The notes under the pieces: model-generated
Databases searched by the model: none
What the model was told of the DNA's origin: nothing
Seen by the model: only the letters and a program-made list of their open reading frames with translations
From: Brachybacterium fresconis
Lineage (GTDB): Bacteria; Actinomycetota; Actinomycetes; Actinomycetales; Dermabacteraceae
Reading direction: 5' to 3'
DNA: 64,000 bases
Assembly: GCF_017876515.1 (NCBI RefSeq)
Contig: NZ_JAGIOC010000001.1
Location: 3,410,001 to 3,474,000, forward strand
Shown here: positions 17,005-25,861 of the stretch, in pieces
Numbering within the stretch: the first letter of the stretch is position 1
Layout of the letters: the number at the start of each line of letters is the position of its first letter
Position numbers and translations under genes: made by a program

Positions 17005-18453
17005 GGCGCTCGCCGGCAGCGGGAACAGCTCCTCCACCGCCGCCGCCGCGCGCAGCACCGCGCCCTCGCCCAGCGCGGGCCCGAGGAACTGCATCGACAC
17101 GGGCATGCCGTCCAGCATCCCGCAGGGTACGGACACCGAGGGGAGGCCGGCCAGGTTCGCGGGGCCCACCAGGCGCATCAGCTCATCGTCGCGGTCCCGC
17201 TCCTGCCCGCCGACCTCGACCACCGCGTCCCCGATGCGCGGGGTGCGGATCGGCAGGGTCGGCGAGGCGAGCACGTCGACCTGCGCGAAGACGCGGGCGA
17301 AATCCTCCCGGACCCGGGAACGGATCTGCTGGGCCTGGAGGTAGTCCACCGCGGTGGGCAGCGCGCCGCACTCGATGAGCACCCGCACGTCCTCGCCGTA
17401 GTCCTGCGGGCGCTCGCGGAACTGCTCGGCGTGGAAGGCGGTGGTCTCGGCGGTGTCGATCACCGTCAGTGCGTAGACCGCGTCCGCGAGGGAGGGGAGC
17501 GAGACGGGCACGAGCTCCACCCCGGCGCCGACGTCCGCTCCCGCGCCGGCGCCGACGTCCGCCCCTGCGCCCGCCAGGGAATCCAGCATCTCCCGCACGA
17601 CGGCCTCGATCTCGGCATCGATCGAGGCGAAGAAGAAGTTCTCCTCGATCCCGATGCGCAGGGGGCGTACCCGCCCGCGCTCGCCGGTCTCTTCGAACTC
17701 GCGCGCCGCCTGCGAGGAGATGACTCGCAGGGAGGAGGGCACCCGAGGGTCGTGCCCGCTGATCGCATCGAGCAGCACGGCGGCGTCCTCCGCAGTGCGG
17801 GTCAGCACGCCGACGTGGTCCAGGCTCCACGCCTCGGGGTAGCAGCCGTAACTGCTGACCAGCCCGTAGGTGGGTTTGAGCCCCAGGATCCCGCAGGCCG
17901 CGGCGGGGATGCGGATCGACCCGGAGGTGTCCGAGCCGATGGCGCCCAGCGCCATGCCGGCGGCGACCGCGACGGCCGATCCACCGCTGGAGCCGCCGGG
18001 GGTCCGGTCGCGGTCCCACGGGTTGCGGCAGATCCCGAAGTGCGGGTTCTCCGTGGTCACCCCGAGCGCGAACTCGTGCAGGTTCGTCTTCCCGACCCGC
18101 ACGGCGCCCTGCTGCTCGAGGCGGTCGACGACCCCGGCGTTCTCCTCCGCGACGTGGTCGCGGAAGATCGCGGATCCGACCGTGGTCACCCCGCCTGCTG
18201 TGGAGAGGTTGTCCTTGACGGCGATCGGCAGCCCGTCGAGCGTGCCGATCCGGCGCCCCTCCCGCACTCGGGCATCGGCCGCGTCGGCCTGCGCCCGGGC
18301 GCGATCGGCCTCCACGGTGATGAAGGCGCGCAGGTCCTCGTCGCGGGCCGCGACCCGGGCCAGGCTGTTCTCGGTCAGCGCGCGGGAGGTGGTCCTGCCC
18401 TGGGCCAGGTTGCGCGCGGCCTCGGTCAGGGTCAGCGACTCCGTGCCGGTCAT
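16999..18453 (-). CDS. Amidase signature family amidohydrolase
   Basis: Enzyme of 484 aa hydrolysing a carboxamide to acid plus ammonia. The Ser-cisSer-Lys triad is visible: Lys80 in IAVKDN, cis-Ser in GGSSGGS (about 155) and the nucleophile Ser179 in GSDTSGSIR. Residues near 300-315 contain a duplicated GADVGAG segment, an unusual Gly/Ala insertion. Third gene of an operon: its ATG overlaps the stop of a small proline-rich protein by 4 nt, and that gene overlaps an APC permease. The operon logic is import of an amide or amino-acid derivative followed by hydrolysis. Substrate unknown; relatives include GatA, AtzF and nicotinamidase-like members. Confidence 0.9.
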   Translation of the reverse strand: MTGTESLTLTEAARNLAQGRTTSRALTENSLARVAARDEDLRAFITVEADRARAQADAADARVREGRRIGTLDGLPIAVKDNLSTAGGVTTVGSAIFRDHVAEENAGVVDRLEQQGAVRVGKTNLHEFALGVTTENPHFGICRNPWDRDRTPGGSSGGSAVAVAAGMALGAIGSDTSGSIRIPAAACGILGLKPTYGLVSSYGCYPEAWSLDHVGVLTRTAEDAAVLLDAISGHDPRVPSSLRVISSQAAREFEETGERGRVRPLRIGIEENFFFASIDAEIEAVVREMLDSLAGAGADVGAGAGADVGAGVELVPVSLPSLADAVYALTVIDTAETTAFHAEQFRERPQDYGEDVRVLIECGALPTAVDYLQAQQIRSRVREDFARVFAQVDVLASPTLPIRTPRIGDAVVEVGGQERDRDDELMRLVGPANLAGLPSVSVPCGMLDGMPVSMQFLGPALGEGAVLRAAAAVEELFPLPASAR

Positions 18454-18785
18454 GATGCTCCGTTCCGCGGATCGAAGGTCAGGGCGGATTGTCGGCCGCG
18501 CAGCGCGGCGAGGTCCACCCGCCGGCGCAGGGCGGCGAGGCGCTCGGCGTGCGCCGCGAGCCCGGAGGCGTCCTGGTCCGGGGTGTGCGGGAATCGGGCG
18601 CGGACCAGGTCGAGGGTGCGGGGCGCGTCGGATGCGTCGGCCGACGCGGTCTGCGGCGTCGGCACTCCGAGCGACGCCGGCTCGTCCCTCGGCGGGGGCG
18701 TCGGAGGTGGTGCAGGCTGCGGCGTCGGCCGGGGCGCCGGTTCGGGCGTGGGCCGGGGCGCCGGCTCGGGCGTGGGCTCAGGCAT
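18450..18785 (-). CDS. Small proline-rich protein between permease and amidase
   Basis: Unrecognised 111-aa protein. Residues 1-33 are a (TPEPAPRP)-type proline/acidic repeat; the rest is a predicted helical part (LDLVRARFPHTPD, then HAERLAALRRRVDLAALRG). Its ATG lies inside the last codons of the permease gene and its stop overlaps the amidase ATG, so all three are made together. Amidase operons sometimes encode a small GatC/AtzG-like partner in this position, and the size fits, but I see no decisive motif; that role is inference. Confidence 0.65.
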   Translation of the reverse strand: MPEPTPEPAPRPTPEPAPRPTPQPAPPPTPPPRDEPASLGVPTPQTASADASDAPRTLDLVRARFPHTPDQDASGLAAHAERLAALRRRVDLAALRGRQSALTFDPRNGAS

Positions 18786-20178
18786 GCGGGTTCCTCTCAG
18801 TCTCCTCGATGGTCTCGACATCCTCGGGGCCCAGGATGATGGGCGTGTAGTCGGGATTCACGCGGGAGCGATAGAACCTCATGGCCAGGGGGACCAGCGC
18901 CCCGATGATGAGATAGGCGATGATCGGCGGCCAGGCGTTCGCCGGCAGCAACGTCACGCCGACGACGGTGATGGCGGCCGAGATCAGCATGCCGACGGCG
19001 AACATCGGTCTGCCGATCGGGGCCCGGAAGGGCCGCTTCCACTCGGGGTGCTTGGTGCGCAGGCGGTAGGCGGACAGGCAGCCCAGGAAGTACACGGCCC
19101 CGGCCGCGACCACGGAGAGCGAATAGGTGTACTGCACCCAGTTCGTGCCGGTGAAGGCCGCGAAGAAGATCCCGAACGCGAGCACGACGAGGTTGGCGAT
19201 GTAGGGCTGGCCGTGCCGATTGGTGCGGCTGAACCAGGGCGGCAGCTGACGCAGCTGCGAGGCGCCGTAGAGCACTCGGGCCGAGGAGGTCCAGAACCCC
19301 ATCAGCGTGGTGAAGGCATACAGCAGACCGGCGGCGATCGCCAGCAGGCCGATGATCGCGGGCATGCCCAGCTGATCCACCAGCTCCGGCTCGGGGACGC
19401 TGAGGCCGGCGATGACGTCGTGCGGGGCGAGGCCGCCGATCGCGACGGTGGCCAGCATGTACACCACGGCCGGGATGAACAGCCCGGCCAGGATCACGAT
19501 GACCATCTTCTTCGCGGCGAACTTCGTCTCCTGGATCATCGTCGGCGTCATCGCGAACCCGATGTACTTCAGCACCAGGGCCGACGCCGCGGCCACGGCA
19601 CCGTAGATCCCGTGCGGGAAGAATCCGCCGTGCTCGGAGATGTTGGTGAACTCCCAGTGGCCGCTGGAGAAGTAGTAGATCGAGGTGCCGACCGTGATGG
19701 ACACCATCGTGATGAACAGGACGATCGCCATCACGCCGGTCAGCTCGATGGAGAAGTTCGAGAAGACGTACCACAGCACCATGATGGCGATCGCGATCAG
19801 CGGCTGGACCGCCACCGGGACGTCGACGAAGAAGCCGGCGGCGGTGACGAAGATGAAGGCGACCAGCGGCGGCTCGACCACCTGCACCAGGAAGAACAGC
19901 CACTGGGTGGCCCAGCCCGTGGTCGAGTTCATGGCATTGCCGGACCACACGTCCACCGAGGAGGAGAACGGCAGCACCGAGGTGAGCTCGGCGAAGGCGA
20001 GCGCGATCGGCACCAGGATCACGGCCAGGATCGGGAAGATGATCGCGGCGCCGGCTCCCGTGAGCTCGAACCAGTAGGGGGCTTCGGCGAGCCATCCGCC
20101 GAGCACCGCCCCGGCCGCGAGGGCGACGAGGCTGAGGAGGGACAGTTGACGTTTGAGACCTGCATTCCGACCAGCCAT
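18778..20178 (-). CDS. APC-superfamily amino-acid permease
   Basis: Inner-membrane transporter of 466 aa with about 12 helices and APC features: an unwound first helix (VALAAGAVLGGWLAEAP) and the loop FMTPTMIQETKFAAK-like segment after helix 5-6. The C-terminus is a short acidic tail (GPEDVETIEETE). A GAAGGAGA ribosome site precedes ATG 20178. First gene of the permease, small protein, amidase operon, so its cargo is probably the amidase substrate or product. Specificity cannot be assigned. Confidence 0.88.
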   Translation of the reverse strand: MAGRNAGLKRQLSLLSLVALAAGAVLGGWLAEAPYWFELTGAGAAIIFPILAVILVPIALAFAELTSVLPFSSSVDVWSGNAMNSTTGWATQWLFFLVQVVEPPLVAFIFVTAAGFFVDVPVAVQPLIAIAIMVLWYVFSNFSIELTGVMAIVLFITMVSITVGTSIYYFSSGHWEFTNISEHGGFFPHGIYGAVAAASALVLKYIGFAMTPTMIQETKFAAKKMVIVILAGLFIPAVVYMLATVAIGGLAPHDVIAGLSVPEPELVDQLGMPAIIGLLAIAAGLLYAFTTLMGFWTSSARVLYGASQLRQLPPWFSRTNRHGQPYIANLVVLAFGIFFAAFTGTNWVQYTYSLSVVAAGAVYFLGCLSAYRLRTKHPEWKRPFRAPIGRPMFAVGMLISAAITVVGVTLLPANAWPPIIAYLIIGALVPLAMRFYRSRVNPDYTPIILGPEDVETIEETERNPHA

Positions 20179-20427
20179 GACGTCTCCTTCGACGTACGAG
20201 TGCCGGATCCCGAGCTTAGTGGTGAATCCTTCCGTTATCCAGAGCTGGAGCGGACATTCCGGGCGAACCGACGGGCGGTCCGCGCCCGATGGGGTCTGCG
20301 CTGCGGGCTCGCCCACGGCGCGCGAACGGCCATGTCGACCGGGCTCGCGCTCGGCCCGGACCGGGAGCGCGGCGCACGCTCGTCGCCCGGGATGACGGCA
20401 CCGCGTCCCACCCGTCACCATGGACGG

Positions 20428-21267
20428 ATGGCGAGAACGAGAGACGACGAGACCCCGGACCGCGCAGAGAACGACCGGCAGGAGCCCGACTGGCCGTGGT
20501 TCCTCCCCGCCCCCGAGGAGGAGCGGGCCGGCTGGTCCGCCGAGGACAGCGCGGTGACCGAGGACCCGGGTGCCTTCGCCGTCCAGCACGCGGAGGTCGC
20601 CCTGGTCGCGCGGGCCGTCGCCCTGCTCGATGTGGTGGGGGAGGGACGCGGGACCACCGACAGCGGTGCGCTGGTCCTGGCCGACGTGCGCACTCTCGTC
20701 CAGCGGTGGGAGCTTCCGACGGGCGCGGAACCGCCGGACTCGATGTGGGACGTGCCGGAGCTCGTCGGCCCGTGGACCGCACTGACCGCCGGCGGCTGGA
20801 TCGAGGTGACCGGGGACAGCGCCCGCCCGGGCGAAGGAGCGAGCCCGTACGTGCCGGCAGAGCAGGACCCGGACGCGTTCATCCAGTTCGCCCGCGCCCT
20901 GATGGGCATCCTGCTGCTCACGCTCTCGCAGCAGAAGGTCGACCATGGGGGCTTCGAGGGCGGCGCCGACACCTTCGCCGCGCTGTTCTACGTCACCAGC
21001 GCCGAGGGGCTCACGGTGCCGGACATCCTCACCGGTGGGACCGACATGCCGGGCGTGCCCCGCGGCGCGGACGGCGGCCCCGACCTCGATCAGGCGCTGC
21101 GGCTGATGTACACGATCAGCGACCTCACGCGCCTGAGCGCCTACGGACTCATCCGTCGCGACAGCGAGCGCGCCGCCCCGGACACTCACTACCGGGCGAA
21201 CCTCGCCGTCATGGCCGTGGTGGCCAGCACCGCTGACCTGCTGTTCCACGGCCCCGACGAGGGGTGA
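20428..21267 (+). CDS. Conserved-looking hypothetical protein
   Basis: Soluble acidic protein of 279 aa that I do not recognise. It begins with a charged, probably disordered 50 residues, then alternates helices; segments such as PPDSMWDVPELVGPWTALTA and ALMGILLLTLSQQKVD look like folded core. No signal peptide and no enzyme motif. ATG 20428 is preceded by CACCAT and 6 nt (leaderless-like) and no ribosome site; the frame is open far upstream but composition changes before this ATG. Neighbours on both sides are unrelated. Confidence 0.65.
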   Translation: MARTRDDETPDRAENDRQEPDWPWFLPAPEEERAGWSAEDSAVTEDPGAFAVQHAEVALVARAVALLDVVGEGRGTTDSGALVLADVRTLVQRWELPTGAEPPDSMWDVPELVGPWTALTAGGWIEVTGDSARPGEGASPYVPAEQDPDAFIQFARALMGILLLTLSQQKVDHGGFEGGADTFAALFYVTSAEGLTVPDILTGGTDMPGVPRGADGGPDLDQALRLMYTISDLTRLSAYGLIRRDSERAAPDTHYRANLAVMAVVASTADLLFHGPDEG

Positions 21268-21310
21268 GGACGCTGGGGGTGCGTGCCGGATCGCATGCGG
21301 ACGGACGAGC

Positions 21311-21385
21311 TGCAAACATTCGGTCGCGTGCGTGACCTCAACGGCCATATGGGCTTGAGGTCACGGTGGGCGACGGAAGTTTGCA
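21311..21385 (+). repeat. 75-bp palindromic element, copy 2
   Basis: Left arm 21311-21341 and right arm 21355-21385 are inverted repeats ending in TGCAAAC and GTTTGCA, with CATATGGGC in the centre. Same length, orientation and layout as the element at 10567-10641, including the GTGACCT/AGGTCAC inner arms. It lies downstream of the hypothetical gene ending at 21267 and is followed within 60 bp by a tandem repeat, as in copy 1. Confidence 0.85.
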
Positions 21386-21440
21386 GGCGCTCGCTCCGCC
21401 ACGGGGTCACGGGGCGCCCCGGCTGCCAGGTGGGCGCTAC

Positions 21441-21540
21441 CGGGTGGGCGCCGCCGGATGGGCTGCGGTGCTGCCGGGTGGGCTGCGGTGCCGCCGGATG
21501 GGCTGTGGTGCTGCCGGGTGGGCTGCGGAGCCGTCGGCAG
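21441..21540. repeat. 20-bp tandem repeat, 5 copies
   Basis: Units begin at 21441, 21461, 21481, 21501 and 21521, alternating GGCTGCGGTGCTGCCGGGTG and a variant with CCGCCGGATG as second half. Further degenerate copies reach back to about 21421. The array ends about 90 bp before the oxidoreductase start at 21632. Confidence 0.8.
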
Positions 21541-21631
21541 GACCCCATTTACACGGAGCCCTCCGCGGGGAGAAGCTGTCCCTGAGCCGTGGATTCGCGT
21601 GCTCGCCCGCCGGATGAGGGGAGGCACCGAG

Positions 21632-22753
21632 GTGACCTCGATTCCAGAGAAGATTCCAGAGACGATGAGCGCAGTGCAGCTCGTGGGACACGGTGGGCTG
21701 GATCAGCTCGTGCACTCCCACGACGTACCCACGCCGAGGCCTGCGGCGGGGGAGGTGCTGATCGACGTCCACGCCTGCGGGATGAACAACACCGACGTCT
21801 GGGTGCGCGAAGGCGCCTACGGCAGCGACACCGACCCCAGCGAGGTCTCCAGCTGGCGACGCGGCCGCTCCACGCTCACGTTCCCCCGCATCCAGGGCGC
21901 GGACATCGTCGGCCGGATCGCCGCCGTCGGCGACGGCGTGAGCCGGGACCGGGTGGACCAGCGGGTGATGGTCGACTTCAGCCTCTATCACCGTCCCGAA
22001 GGCGATGAGTCCCTGGCCGACATCGACTACATCGGCCACGGCCGCGACGGCGGCTACGCCGAGTACGTCGCGGTGCCCGCCGAGAACGCCTACGAGGTCA
22101 CCGCCGACATCCCCGACGCGGGCCTGGCGACCTTCTGCTGCGCCTATCTCACCGCGGAGCAGATGCTCGACCGCGCCCGCCTCGCGAAGGGGGAGCGGAT
22201 CCTGGTCACGGGCGCTTCCGGCGGTGTCGGCTCCGCGATCATCCAGCTCGCGCGGGTGCGCGGCGCGATCCCCTATGCGATCACCAGTGCCGGCAAGGAG
22301 CAGGCGCTGGTGGCGATCGGCGCCGAGGGCACGATCCTGCGCGATACCGGCGACCTGGTCGCCGAGGTCGAGAAGGTGGTCGATGCCCCGGTGGACGTGG
22401 TCGCCGACCTGGTCGCGGGGGAGATGTTCAACGACCTGCTGCGGATCCTGCGCCCAGAGGGTCGCTACACCACTGCCGGTGCCATCGGCGGCCCGGTGGT
22501 CCAGCTCGACCTGCGCACGATGTACCTCAAGCATCTCGAGCTGCACGGCTCATCCCAGGGCACCCGCACCGCCTTCCGCCGTCTGGTCGGCTACATCGAG
22601 GACGGCTCGATCCGCCCGCTGCTGGACCGCACCTTCGCGCTCTCCGACTTCCACGACGCCCAGCGCGCGTTCATGGCCAAGTCCTATATCGGCAAGCTGG
22701 TCGTCGTCCCCGACCGGCACTGGGACACCGTGGGAGCACCTCATGCGCCGTGA
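21632..22753 (+). CDS. MDR-superfamily zinc-independent quinone oxidoreductase-like reductase
   Basis: NADPH-dependent medium-chain reductase of 373 aa. GroES-like part with NNTDVW, Rossmann motif VTGASGGVGSAIIQLA, and no structural zinc cysteines, as in QOR-type members. GTG 21632 chosen because GGGGAGG lies 8 nt upstream; the next ATG (21665) has none. The N-terminus contains a duplicated IPE(K/T) from a 12-bp direct repeat. Its stop overlaps the proline-racemase-family gene by 11 bp, so the two probably act together. A close relative of the reductase at 38359, sharing the IPEKM/T, HGG and FPRIQGAD segments. Confidence 0.85.
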   Translation: MTSIPEKIPETMSAVQLVGHGGLDQLVHSHDVPTPRPAAGEVLIDVHACGMNNTDVWVREGAYGSDTDPSEVSSWRRGRSTLTFPRIQGADIVGRIAAVGDGVSRDRVDQRVMVDFSLYHRPEGDESLADIDYIGHGRDGGYAEYVAVPAENAYEVTADIPDAGLATFCCAYLTAEQMLDRARLAKGERILVTGASGGVGSAIIQLARVRGAIPYAITSAGKEQALVAIGAEGTILRDTGDLVAEVEKVVDAPVDVVADLVAGEMFNDLLRILRPEGRYTTAGAIGGPVVQLDLRTMYLKHLELHGSSQGTRTAFRRLVGYIEDGSIRPLLDRTFALSDFHDAQRAFMAKSYIGKLVVVPDRHWDTVGAPHAP

Positions 22754-23774
22754 ACGAGCCCTCGAGCTGATCGACACCCAGTCCGGCGGGGACGTCAGCC
22801 GCATCGTCACGGCCGGCATCGAACCACTGCCGGGCCGGACCGTGCTGGAGAAGGCCCGCTACCTCCAGGCCGAGGGTGATGGGCTGCGTCGGCTGCTGCT
22901 CTCGGAGCCCTACGGCGACCCGGCGATGTCGGTGGACCTCATCGTCGAACCGGGCAACCCCGAGGCCCAGGCCGGCTACATCATCATGGAGGCGATGGGC
23001 TACCCGATGTACTCGGGGTCGAACACCATCTGCGTCGCGACCGCCCTGCTGGAGAGCGGGATGATCGAGATGACCGAGGGGCTGCAGAAGATCGTCCTGG
23101 AGTCCCCGGCCGGGCTGGCCCACATCACCGCGCGCAACGCCGACGGGCACGTCGAGTCGATCACCACCCAGGGCGAGCCCGCCTACGTCGCCGAGCGCGG
23201 GCTGGGCGTGGAGGTGCCCGACTACGGCCGCGTCGAGTTCGACCTGGTCTGGAGCGGTGCCTACTTCGCGATGATCCGCTCCGCGGACCACGACTTCGAG
23301 CTCACGGCCGACGAGCAGATCGCCCTGACCGCCTTCGGCGACGCCTTCGTGCGCACCGCCCGCCCCGGGCTGCGCCAGGAGCATCCCTCGCTCGGCGACG
23401 TCGGTCCCTTGCCGTTCGTGCACTTCATGGGCCGGGTGCGGACGATGGAGAACGGTGCGGTCGAGTCGCGCTCGGCCACCTACGTGCACCCGGGGGTGAT
23501 CTGCCGGAGCCCGACGGGGACCGGCACCTCCGCGCGGCTCGCGCTGATGGCCGGGCAGGGCGACCTCGGCCCCGGGGACACGCTGGAGACCATCTCCCCA
23601 CGGGGCAATCGCTTCCTCGGCACCGTGGTCGGGGACACCACCGTCGGTGATTACCCCGCCTGGCACTCCACGATCACCGCCAGCGCCCGACTGATGGCCC
23701 GCTCCCGGGTGACCGTGGACCTCGACGACCCGCTGGTGGACGTCTCGGACCTGGAGCAGCTGCTGAGCCCGTGA
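22743..23774 (+). CDS. Proline racemase superfamily protein with altered catalytic residues
   Basis: Cytoplasmic protein of 343 aa with the two-lobed proline racemase fold, to which 4-hydroxyproline epimerase and trans-3-hydroxyproline dehydratase also belong. The first catalytic motif, normally MCGH, reads MYSGSNTIC here (Ser91), and the second, normally DRSPCGTGTSA, reads CRSPTGTGTSA (Thr258). Both catalytic Cys positions are therefore Ser and Thr, and the neighbouring Asp is Cys254. Fold and length are otherwise normal. It starts inside the end of the MDR reductase. A dehydratase or isomerase on a modified imino acid is possible; classical racemase activity is unlikely. Confidence 0.85.
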   Translation: MRRERALELIDTQSGGDVSRIVTAGIEPLPGRTVLEKARYLQAEGDGLRRLLLSEPYGDPAMSVDLIVEPGNPEAQAGYIIMEAMGYPMYSGSNTICVATALLESGMIEMTEGLQKIVLESPAGLAHITARNADGHVESITTQGEPAYVAERGLGVEVPDYGRVEFDLVWSGAYFAMIRSADHDFELTADEQIALTAFGDAFVRTARPGLRQEHPSLGDVGPLPFVHFMGRVRTMENGAVESRSATYVHPGVICRSPTGTGTSARLALMAGQGDLGPGDTLETISPRGNRFLGTVVGDTTVGDYPAWHSTITASARLMARSRVTVDLDDPLVDVSDLEQLLSP

Positions 23775-23777
23775 CGG

Positions 23778-23798
23778 GGCCGCCCCCGGGGGCGGGCC
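23778..23798. terminator. GC-rich palindrome, possible terminator
   Basis: CGCCCCCGGGGGCG (23781-23794) is a perfect palindrome extended by GGC/GCC flanks, just after the racemase-family stop and between convergent genes. No T-run follows. Confidence 0.35.
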
Positions 23799-23867
23799 CA
23801 GAGCGGCACTCCACCGCCCGGACCGGTGGCAGAGCAGGGCAGGGCGCAGCCCGAGCCAGGACGCTGT

Positions 23868-24506
23868 TCAGCGAAGAATGCTGCGCTGTCGAGCGTCCGC
23901 TCCCTGCTCCGGACCCGTCGCGCGGGCCCGGAGCAGCTCGGTGACATCGCGAAGGCCCATCTCGACGCGTCCGTGGACCCGGGGGTTCAGCAGCGTGGTG
24001 CCGTCGAAGTCGCCGGAGGAGGCGAAGATCGCGACCGGGATGGTCAGGGCTTGGAAGAAGCCGAACAGCGGCCGCATCGCGTGCTCCAGCATGAGCGCGT
24101 GGTGCTCGCCGCCGCCGGTCGCCACCAGCAGCACCGGCTTGTCGGCCAGCGCGTACTGATCGATCAGGTCGAAGAAGTGCTTGAACATCCCCGTATACGA
24201 GCCCCGGAACACCGGTGTCGCGGCGATCAGCAGGTCGGCCTGCTCGGCCTCCTGCAGCACCACCTCGACGTCGGCTGCGATGTCGTCGCGCTCGATCGCC
24301 CCGGTGAAATCGGGCCCGAGGCGGTACACATCGATCTGAGAACGCTGGACGGGCATGTCCCGCTCCAGGGCGTTCAGCACGACGCCGACCAGGCCCATGG
24401 TCTTGGAGGACTCGCTCGGGCTGCCGTTGACGACGACGACGCGCAGCGCCGCACCGGAGGTCGGTGCCGCTGTCCTGGTGTCCGTGATCGGTGCGGTGAG
24501 AGTCAT
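23868..24506 (-). CDS. NADPH-dependent FMN reductase
   Basis: Flavodoxin-like reductase of 212 aa supplying reduced FMN. The phosphate loop NGSPSESSKT (27-36) and GSYTGMFKHFFD are typical of the MsuE/SsuE group. An AAAGGA ribosome site precedes ATG 24506, which overlaps the stop of the LLM monooxygenase by 4 nt. Pairing with an LLM oxygenase is the usual two-component flavin-dependent monooxygenase arrangement, in which this protein feeds FMNH2 to the partner. Confidence 0.88.
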   Translation of the reverse strand: MTLTAPITDTRTAAPTSGAALRVVVVNGSPSESSKTMGLVGVVLNALERDMPVQRSQIDVYRLGPDFTGAIERDDIAADVEVVLQEAEQADLLIAATPVFRGSYTGMFKHFFDLIDQYALADKPVLLVATGGGEHHALMLEHAMRPLFGFFQALTIPVAIFASSGDFDGTTLLNPRVHGRVEMGLRDVTELLRARATGPEQGADARQRSILR

Positions 24507-25567
24507 GCTGCTGCCGTCCTTTCTCGTGCGGCCACTTCGCGGCGCACGACCGGGGCCACCTCGGTCCCGAGTCGTTCGATCGTCTCGAGGTGCAGCTTCT
24601 GTGGGAGGCCACCGAAGCCCATCTGCAGCAGGGCACGGCTCAGGCCGTAGACCTCGTGGTAGGTCATCAGCTTGTCGATGATCTCCTGCGAGCTGCCCAC
24701 CAGCAGCCCGGAGGACGGGGAGGACTGTGCGTCGAAGGCGGCCCTCGACAGGTTCATCCCCTGGCCGCGCTGGTGGTTGTTGTCGGCCATGCCCTGGGCG
24801 AAGTAGGGGAACATCTCGTCCCGGGCGCCCTGGCTGGTGCGCCCGACGTAGCCGTGGGCGTTGATGCTGATCGGCATCGAGCTGGGGTCGTGCCCGGCTT
24901 GCGAGGCCGCCTCGCGATACAGCGCGGCCGTGCCCTCGTGCTGCCGCAGCCGGCCCAGCAGCAGCGCCATCGCCATCGGCAATCCGCGCTGACCTGTGCT
25001 GATGGCCGAGGCCGGTGAGCCGCCCACGCCCACCCAGATCGGAATCGTGTCACCGTCGGCGCGGGGCGCGATGTCTGCATCGACCAAGGGGGCACGCAGC
25101 TTCCCGGTCCAGGTCAGCGGGTTCTGCTCCCGGATCGCGAGCAGCAGATCCAGCTTCTCGCGGAACAGATCGGCGTAGTCGGCCAGGTCGTAGCCGAACA
25201 AGGGGAAGGACTCGGTGTACGAGCCGCGGCCCGCGATGATCTCCGCGCGGCCGGCGGAGAGCAGGTCGAGGGTGGCGAACTGCTCCCACACGCGGACGGG
25301 GTCCTCGGAGCTGAGCACGGTCACCGCGCTGGTCAGCCGGATGTTCCGGGTCTTCTCCGCGGCGGCGGCCAGCAGGAGTGCGGGCGCGGAGCCCACGAAG
25401 TCGCTGCGGTGATGCTCGCCGACCGCGAAGAGGTCCAGGCCGACCTCGTCGGCCAGCTGGGCCTGCTCGATGGTCTCCCGCACCCGGGTGCGCGGGGAGG
25501 GGAGCTCACCGGTGAGGGGGTCTTCGGTGATCTCCCCGAAAGTCAACATTCCGATCTCGAAGGGCAT
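24503..25567 (-). CDS. LLM-class flavin-dependent monooxygenase
   Basis: Luciferase-like TIM-barrel oxygenase of 354 aa using FMNH2 and O2. Family segments include FAVGEHHRSDF, LTSAVTVLSSEDPVRV and GRGSYTESFPLFG. ATG 25567 is preceded by GAGAGGA. Translationally coupled to the FMN reductase downstream. Substrates in this class include sulfonates, aldehydes and heterocycles; none can be assigned. A MarR gene lies 295 bp upstream on the same strand; whether they share a transcript is unclear. Confidence 0.88.
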   Translation of the reverse strand: MPFEIGMLTFGEITEDPLTGELPSPRTRVRETIEQAQLADEVGLDLFAVGEHHRSDFVGSAPALLLAAAAEKTRNIRLTSAVTVLSSEDPVRVWEQFATLDLLSAGRAEIIAGRGSYTESFPLFGYDLADYADLFREKLDLLLAIREQNPLTWTGKLRAPLVDADIAPRADGDTIPIWVGVGGSPASAISTGQRGLPMAMALLLGRLRQHEGTAALYREAASQAGHDPSSMPISINAHGYVGRTSQGARDEMFPYFAQGMADNNHQRGQGMNLSRAAFDAQSSPSSGLLVGSSQEIIDKLMTYHEVYGLSRALLQMGFGGLPQKLHLETIERLGTEVAPVVRREVAARERTAAA

Positions 25568-25861
25568 GGTGAATCCTCTCTGGTCAGTGCAGTTCGATCT
25601 GCTGTCGGCGCCGCAGGTCGTGCTGTCGGCTCCGTGCGCCGTGGTGCCGGTCTCCGCCGGGGCGCCCGCGGGCGGGGTCCGCGCGGTGGGTGCGCTGCGC
25701 TTCAGGGCGCGAGCGCTCGCGCCGTGGGCTGCGGGACGGCGTGGTCCGGTCACCGGGCCGGGTGCTGGGACGTGCCTGCGCGTCGTGCGCCGCATGGGCG
25801 GCGATATCCCTGCTCGGCAACGAGGTGCGCGGCAGTGGTGGATCCTGGTGCGGGGCGGGGG
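25568..25861. other. 294-bp intergenic region between LLM and MarR genes
   Basis: GC-rich sequence in which I find no gene, hairpin or clear promoter apart from the ribosome site of the LLM gene. Confidence 0.4.

Noticed and set aside
16717-20427. Very long plus-strand open frame through the amidase and permease region
   Set aside because: It is antisense to well-recognised minus-strand genes (amidase, permease) and its composition is the usual low-complexity Gly/Arg/Asp/Gln shadow in high-GC DNA. Only the part from 20428 looks like a protein.
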